Part shown: piece by piece, positions 43,796-48,004 of the stretch
Position numbering within the stretch: the stretch's first letter is position 1
Layout: the number at the start of each line of letters is the position of its first letter
Assembly: GCA_934663645.1 (NCBI GenBank)
Contig: CAKUKR010000005.1
Location: forward strand, 1 to 48,004
Length of the DNA: 48,004 bases
Direction of reading: 5' to 3'
Source of the DNA: an uncultured Muribaculaceae bacterium
GTDB taxonomy: Bacteria; Bacteroidota; Bacteroidia; Bacteroidales; Muribaculaceae
Translations under genes and position numbers: made by a program
The notes under the pieces: generated by a model
What the model was told of the DNA's origin: nothing
The model's input: only the letters and a program-made list of their open reading frames with translations
Database searches by the model: none

Positions 43796-44224
43796 ATGAC
43801 AAACGGAAACGTAAGCCTCACACCGCGATTCATCAAGGGAGCGATTACAGCCGTCATCGGCATAATCGCCCTGATCATCGCCATGGCGTTCATCATGCCC
43901 TGGTACAACGTCTGGTCGCAGGAGATGGAAGGCAAGGCCGAGTTCGCCAAGGCCGAGCAGAACCGCAAAATCAAGATTGAGGAGGCAAAGGCCAACCTCG
44001 AGGCCGAGAAGCTCAACGCCCAGGCCGAGATAGAACGAGCCAAGGGCGCGGCAGAGGCCATACGCATCGAGAACGGCTCGCTAACACCCACATACATACA
44101 GTACCTGTGGGTGCGCCAGCAGTCCGACCTCTCCGACAAGACGGTCATCTACATCCCCACAGAGACCAACCTGCCCCTGCTCGAATCGACACGCAACGCA
44201 ATCAACCAAAACACAACAAAATAA
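43796..44224 (+). CDS. Short membrane protein resembling an SPFH-protein tail
   Basis: The 142-residue protein has one N-terminal membrane span (about residues 15-35), then a charged coiled coil (AEFAKAEQNRKIKIEEAKANLEAEKLNAQAEIERAKGAAEAIRIENG). The closing stretch, LTPTYIQYLWVRQQSDLSDKTVIYIPTETNLPLL, resembles the C-terminal tail of prohibitin/stomatin-type proteins. The SPFH domain itself is missing. The start at 43796 lies 39 nt after the -7 box. It precedes the Ca2+ ATPase by 12 bp and may be a partner or scaffold for it (inference). Confidence 0.75.
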   Translation: MTNGNVSLTPRFIKGAITAVIGIIALIIAMAFIMPWYNVWSQEMEGKAEFAKAEQNRKIKIEEAKANLEAEKLNAQAEIERAKGAAEAIRIENGSLTPTYIQYLWVRQQSDLSDKTVIYIPTETNLPLLESTRNAINQNTTK

Positions 44225-44236
44225 CCAACCGATAAT

Positions 44237-46909
44237 ATGTCACAGCACAAACACCATTACACGGGACTTTCCGAGGCCGAGGTCATACAGAGCCGCGAGA
44301 AGAACGGCGTCAACATACTCACGCCCCCCGAGAAGGAGCCGCTCTGGAAGCAGTTCCTCGAGAAATTCACCGACCCGCTCATCATAATCCTCCTCATCGC
44401 CGGCGCGCTCTCAATAGGCATCTCATGCTACGAGTACTTCGGCCTCGGCAAGGGATTGACAGTATTCTTCGAGCCTGTCGGCATATTCATAGCCATTCTC
44501 CTCGCCACAGGGCTGGCGTTCATCTTCGAGCTCAAGGCCGACAAGGAGTTCGCCCTGCTCAACCAGGTCAACGACGACGAGCCGGTGCAGGTGATACGCT
44601 CCGGCAACGCCACGCAAGTCCCCAGGAAGGACATCGTCGTGGGCGACATCGTCATCCTCTCCACCGGCGAGGAAGTGCCGGCTGACGGCGAGCTGCTCGA
44701 AGCCGTCTCGCTCAACATCGACGAGTCGTCGCTCACCGGCGAGCCTATGTGCCACAAGACCACCGTCGAGGCAGAGTTCGACCCCGACGCAACCTTCCCC
44801 TCCAACCACGCAATGCGCGGCACGAAAATCATGGAGGGACACGGCATCATGCGCGTCACCGCCGTCGGCGACAAGACCGAGAACGGCAAGGTATTCGAGG
44901 CTGCGCAGATAGACGACAGCGTCAAGACACCGCTCAACGAGCAGCTCGACGGACTGGGCGACCTCATCACCAAGCTCAGCTACGGATTTGCAGCCGCCAT
45001 AGTCATCGGCCGCGTCATAATGTACTTCGTCACCGGCACCGGCGCGTTCGAGTGGGTTGACTTCACAGCATACCTGCTGCAGACATTCATGATTGCCGTC
45101 ACCCTCATCGTCGTGGCTGTCCCCGAAGGCCTTCCCATGGCCGTCACGCTCTCGCTGGCATACTCCATGCGCCGCATGCTCAAGACCAACAACCTGGTGC
45201 GCAAGATGCACGCTTGCGAGACCATGGGCGCGACTACCGTCATCTGCACCGACAAGACCGGCACGCTCACGCAGAACCGCATGCAGGTCCACGAAACCAA
45301 ATTCTTCGGCAACCCCTCGCAGCAGGTCATCGACGAGGGCATCGCCGTCAACTCCACCGCGCAGCTCGACCTCTCCGGAGCGACACCCGAAGTGCTGGGC
45401 AACCCCACCGAGGGCGCGTTGCTGCTCTGGCTGAACAGCCGTGGCGTGGACTACATGGAGCTGAAAGACAACACACAGCGCATCGACGAGATACCCTTCA
45501 GCACCGAGCGCAAATACATGGCTACGCTCATCAAGTCGCCCGACGGCAAAATGCGTCTCTACGTCAAGGGCGCACCCGAAATCGTGTTCGCCATGTGCGC
45601 CTCAACACCGGGCGTGACACGCCAGCAGATAGACGAGCTGCTGCTGCAATACCAGAACCAGGCAATGCGCACACTCGGCTTCGCATACTGCGAAGTGCCT
45701 GAAGGCAAGACCGTCATCGCTGACGGCAAGCTGACTGCCGACACCCTGACATTCCTCGGCATAGCCGCTATCTCCGACCCCGTCCGCGTGGACGTGCCTG
45801 ACGCTGTGCGCGAAGTGACCGACGCCGGCATCCGCGTCAAGATAGTCACCGGCGACACCCCCGGAACAGCCAAGCAGATAGGCCGCGAAATCGGCCTGTG
45901 GGACGATGCCAAGGACACTGACCGCAACATCATCACCGGACCCGAGTTCGAGAAACTCTCCGACACGCAGCTGCGCGAGCGCGTGGGCGAAATCAAGATT
46001 ATAGCACGCGCACGCCCCATGGATAAGAAACGCCTCGTCGAGGCTCTCCAGGCCAACAACGAGGTAGTGGCTGTCACCGGCGACGGCACCAACGACGCTC
46101 CCGCCCTCAAGACCGCTCACGTAGGCCTCTCAATGGGCGACGGCACATCTGTAGCCAAGGAGGCTTCGGACATCACTATCATCGACAACTCGTTCTCATC
46201 GATAGGACGCGCCGTGATGTGGGGACGCTCCCTCTTCCAGAACATTCAGCGTTTCCTCCTCTTCCAGCTCACCGTCAACGTCGCAGCCTGCTTCCTGGTG
46301 CTCTGCGGAGCGTTCATGGGCACAGACAGCCCCCTGACAGTGACACAGATGCTCTGGGTCAACCTCATCATGGATACATTCGCAGCAATGGCTCTCGCCT
46401 CGCTGCCCCCCTCCGAGTCTGTGATGCGCAGCAAGCCTCGTGACCGCAAGGCGTTCATCCTCAACGGCACGATGTACCACAACATCCTCGGCGTAGGCGG
46501 ATTCTTCTTCCTCCTCCTGCTCGGGCTGCTCTACATCTTCGAGCATTCCGACATCACCCAGCTCACCGACCTGCTCACCGTCAAGCTCGGCGAAGCCAAC
46601 GGACTGACACCATACGAGCTGACGCTGCTCTTCACAATATTCGTGATGACGCACTTCTTCTACCTCTTCTGCGCACGCGCATTCGAGACCGGACGCAGCG
46701 CACTCCACTTCAAGGGCTGCGGCGGACTGCTCACCATTTCCGCGATAATACTCGTCGGACAGGTGGCAATGGTCGAGCTGCCGGTGCTCCAGGACTTCTT
46801 CAACGTCGTCAGCCTCAAGCCCGTTGACTGGCTCATCATCATCGTCGGCTCCTCGCTCGTCCTCTGGATACGCGAGCTGTGGAACCTCGTCAAGAAAATC
46901 GCCCGTTAA
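44237..46909 (+). CDS. PMCA-type calcium-translocating P-type ATPase
   Basis: The 890-residue protein is a P2B-type pump. The actuator loop is DESSLTGEP, the phosphorylated residue is Asp339 in DKTGT, and VAVPEGLP (Glu297) and LWVNLIMDTFAAMAL provide the transport-site residues of the single-site PMCA class. The hinge motif is TGDGTNDAPALK. Ten membrane spans are expected. It exports Ca2+ from the cytoplasm. It lies 12 bp after the SPFH-tail gene and at the end of the ter locus, whose TerD proteins are known calcium binders, which suggests a shared calcium role. Confidence 0.95.
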   Translation: MSQHKHHYTGLSEAEVIQSREKNGVNILTPPEKEPLWKQFLEKFTDPLIIILLIAGALSIGISCYEYFGLGKGLTVFFEPVGIFIAILLATGLAFIFELKADKEFALLNQVNDDEPVQVIRSGNATQVPRKDIVVGDIVILSTGEEVPADGELLEAVSLNIDESSLTGEPMCHKTTVEAEFDPDATFPSNHAMRGTKIMEGHGIMRVTAVGDKTENGKVFEAAQIDDSVKTPLNEQLDGLGDLITKLSYGFAAAIVIGRVIMYFVTGTGAFEWVDFTAYLLQTFMIAVTLIVVAVPEGLPMAVTLSLAYSMRRMLKTNNLVRKMHACETMGATTVICTDKTGTLTQNRMQVHETKFFGNPSQQVIDEGIAVNSTAQLDLSGATPEVLGNPTEGALLLWLNSRGVDYMELKDNTQRIDEIPFSTERKYMATLIKSPDGKMRLYVKGAPEIVFAMCASTPGVTRQQIDELLLQYQNQAMRTLGFAYCEVPEGKTVIADGKLTADTLTFLGIAAISDPVRVDVPDAVREVTDAGIRVKIVTGDTPGTAKQIGREIGLWDDAKDTDRNIITGPEFEKLSDTQLRERVGEIKIIARARPMDKKRLVEALQANNEVVAVTGDGTNDAPALKTAHVGLSMGDGTSVAKEASDITIIDNSFSSIGRAVMWGRSLFQNIQRFLLFQLTVNVAACFLVLCGAFMGTDSPLTVTQMLWVNLIMDTFAAMALASLPPSESVMRSKPRDRKAFILNGTMYHNILGVGGFFFLLLLGLLYIFEHSDITQLTDLLTVKLGEANGLTPYELTLLFTIFVMTHFFYLFCARAFETGRSALHFKGCGGLLTISAIILVGQVAMVELPVLQDFFNVVSLKPVDWLIIIVGSSLVLWIRELWNLVKKIAR

Positions 46910-46913
46910 CCGC

Positions 46914-46994
46914 GTTTACCGCTGTTTACCCTGTTTACTTTGTTTACTCCTCCGCAGGCGGTAAACAAGTAAACAAGGTAAACAGAGAGTAAAC
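46914..46994. repeat. Array of four GTTTAC and four GTAAAC hexamers
   Basis: GTTTAC occurs at 46914, 46924, 46933 and 46942; its complement GTAAAC at 46961, 46969, 46978 and 46989. Spacings are 8-11 bp and the two halves face one another across TCCTCCGCAGGCG. Together they form an imperfect hairpin of about 35 bp, 5 bp after the ATPase stop. It may be a terminator or a regulator-binding array. Confidence 0.75.
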
Positions 46995-47052
46995 ACCCAG
47001 GGCAGGAACAATCACCACCATATTCACTCACCAAAAACAACTTCAACACACC

Positions 47053-47295
47053 ATGACACCAGACAACACCAAGGGAAAGACACGCAGCCTCATCTTCGGC
47101 CGCCACGCCAACCGCGAACTCGCCATAGGCGGCGTGCTGCTGCTCGGCTGCACAGCCGTGACACTTTTCTCGGCTCTGATAGCTATCGTATGCCAGCTGC
47201 TCTACTGGGCGGCAATCCTCGGGGGAATATTCCTCCTCGCCAGAGGCGTCTGGCACAAATACGTCACCAACTACAATAACAACAGCAACACATGA
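47053..47295 (+). CDS. Small two-span membrane protein of unknown function
   Basis: The 80-residue protein has a basic start (KGKTRSLIFGRHANR) and two hydrophobic segments, about residues 25-46 and 47-65, then an Asn-rich tail. I recognise no family. It overlaps the next small gene by 4 bp (ATGA), so both are probably translated together. No consensus promoter is visible before it. Its position after the ter/Ca2+ locus may or may not be functional. Confidence 0.6.
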   Translation: MTPDNTKGKTRSLIFGRHANRELAIGGVLLLGCTAVTLFSALIAIVCQLLYWAAILGGIFLLARGVWHKYVTNYNNNSNT

Positions 47296-47468
47296 CACGA
47301 CGCAAAAGCAACACTGGCATCCCCGGGCTGTCATTCTCGTGGAAGCGGGCATTGGGGCTGACCGCAGCACGCCAGCGCATAGCACGGCGCACAGGCATAC
47401 CGACCACCAAATCCGGCATCGAGCGCAAGATAGGCAGCGCAATCCTCAAGACCCTATTCGGCAAGTGA
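47292..47468 (+). CDS. Small basic protein of unknown function (58 residues)
   Basis: Starting with the ATG inside the ATGA overlap, the frame encodes 58 residues: MTRRKSNTGIPGLSFSWKRA, then LGLTAARQRIARRTGIPTT and KSGIERKIGSAILKTLFGK. It is very basic, with no acidic residues except one Glu, and could be amphipathic. I recall similar short proteins in Bacteroidetes genomes without a known role. The overlap with the membrane-protein gene and the absence of internal stops support it as real. Confidence 0.6.
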   Translation: MTRRKSNTGIPGLSFSWKRALGLTAARQRIARRTGIPTTKSGIERKIGSAILKTLFGK

Positions 47469-47497
47469 CACCCCCTGCCGACGACACAACCCACAGA

Positions 47498-47535
47498 GCA
47501 ATGCCCCGTGACCCGCAACGGCTTCGGGGCATTGC
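47498..47535 (+). terminator. Perfect 11-bp hairpin between small genes
   Basis: GCAATGCCCCG (47498-47508) pairs with CGGGGCATTGC (47525-47535) around a 16-nt loop. No T-tract follows, so terminator or attenuator are both possible. Confidence 0.55.
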
Positions 47536-47573
47536 CGTCCCGACACCAAACAACAACCAAAACAACACACATC

Positions 47574-47936
47574 ATGATAGATTTGCAGAAGCAGCCCGGA
47601 CAGGCTGAACCGACAGAAGAAGAGATACAACAGTTCGTCAACAGCGTATACGAATACGCCATAGAGAAGCACATGGAAGACAAGAAGAGCCTTGCCCAGG
47701 TCAAACAGCTGCTGATATGCCGCGGGCTTGACGCAGAGGCAGCCGACACGGTAATTGAGAACATACGCGAGATGAAGCGCAAATACGCCAAGAAAGATAT
47801 GCTGTACGGCCTGCTGTGGCTCGCCGGAGGCCTTTTGTTGACAGCGCTGGCATCTGCCAGAGTGCTGTTCGGAGGCGCGATAGTATGGGGAGGGTTCCAG
47901 TTCCTGCGCGGCCTGTGGCGTTACGCCACAGCATGA
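47574..47936 (+). CDS. Small two-span membrane protein with a helical cytoplasmic part
   Basis: The 120-residue protein has a charged helical first half (EEEIQQFVNSVYEYAIEKHMEDKKSLAQVKQLLICRGLDAEAADTVIENI) and two hydrophobic segments after residue 78 (MLYGLLWLAGGLLLTALASARVLFGGAIVWGGFQFL). I do not recognise a family; the first half has the feel of a UBA- or TerB-like helical unit but no match can be claimed. The start is set at 47574, where an A/C-rich leader ends; the frame is open to 47508. Confidence 0.6.
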   Translation: MIDLQKQPGQAEPTEEEIQQFVNSVYEYAIEKHMEDKKSLAQVKQLLICRGLDAEAADTVIENIREMKRKYAKKDMLYGLLWLAGGLLLTALASARVLFGGAIVWGGFQFLRGLWRYATA

Positions 47937-48004
47937 CCGAACCGCATGCGGCAGCGTAGGTACATCAGAGAACTCCGATGATTATATGTTCGGGCGTGTT
48001 CGGG

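Noticed and set aside
33379..46909. Possibility that the ter locus is a prophage or plasmid insertion
   Set aside because: No integrase, transposase, tRNA junction or phage structural gene borders it, and its GC-rich codon use resembles the neighbours.

Overview
The window looks like a chromosome segment of a fairly GC-rich member of the Bacteroidales, most like the Muribaculaceae (an inference from gene content and base composition, not a database match). Housekeeping genes match Bacteroidetes families (ArnT-like glycosyltransferase end, SpeA, DUF4301, DUF5106, GH3 family, HipBST with a Cys-rich HipT). At least eight intergenic sites fit the Bacteroidetes promoter pattern TTTG-N19/20-TAnnTTTG. 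Start codons usually follow A/C-rich leaders without a Shine-Dalgarno sequence.

Layout. 1-895: end of a membrane glycosyltransferase gene, tRNA-Gln, an inverted repeat and a possible integrase remnant. 896-7522 (minus): argR, a degenerate argC-like gene, a tail-less ssb, speA, truA and ligA. 7871-11134 (minus): DUF5106/thioredoxin-like protein, DoxX, MnmA, BFN-UvrBC protein. 11249-13604: a BadF/NAGK-type kinase and a MATE exporter, transcribed apart from facing promoters. 13609-16360 (plus): ispE, grpE, dnaJ. 16643-22117: small orphan protein, tRNA-Ser(GGA), lipoprotein, polyprenyl synthase, TatD, CPA2 antiporter, tRNA-Ser(GCT). 22250-31419: GH3-family enzyme (plus), then alpha-amylase, DUF4301, a RelA-type synthetase, EttA and peptide deformylase (minus). 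31498-32988 (minus): a three-gene HipBST toxin-antitoxin module with a three-copy operator array.

33241-46909 (plus) is the main accessory locus, a large Ter-type stress and signalling system. It holds four TerD/TerA-family proteins, three TerY-type VWA proteins (one with a zinc ribbon), an AIM24-family protein, a PP2C phosphatase carrying an Ig-like domain, a Ser/Thr-kinase-like protein with a Zn knuckle, a TerB-like protein, a short membrane protein resembling only the tail of SPFH proteins, and a PMCA-type Ca2+ ATPase. TerC is absent from the window. The VWA + PP2C + kinase set matches the known TerY-P triad. Calcium-binding TerD proteins beside a calcium pump suggest a Ca2+- or metal-linked stress response (inference).

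The most striking unexplained signal is regulatory. The first ter promoter (-7 box at 33328) and the SPFH-tail/Ca2+-ATPase promoter (-7 box at 43749) share an upstream module: two 14-bp sites, CYGMAACATTGCRG, in opposite orientation, 44 bp apart, with the inner site ending 28 bp before the -7 box in both. Neither promoter has a TTTG -33 element, unlike the other promoters here. This points to one dedicated activator controlling both ends of the locus. The window ends with three small unrecognised genes (47053-47936).
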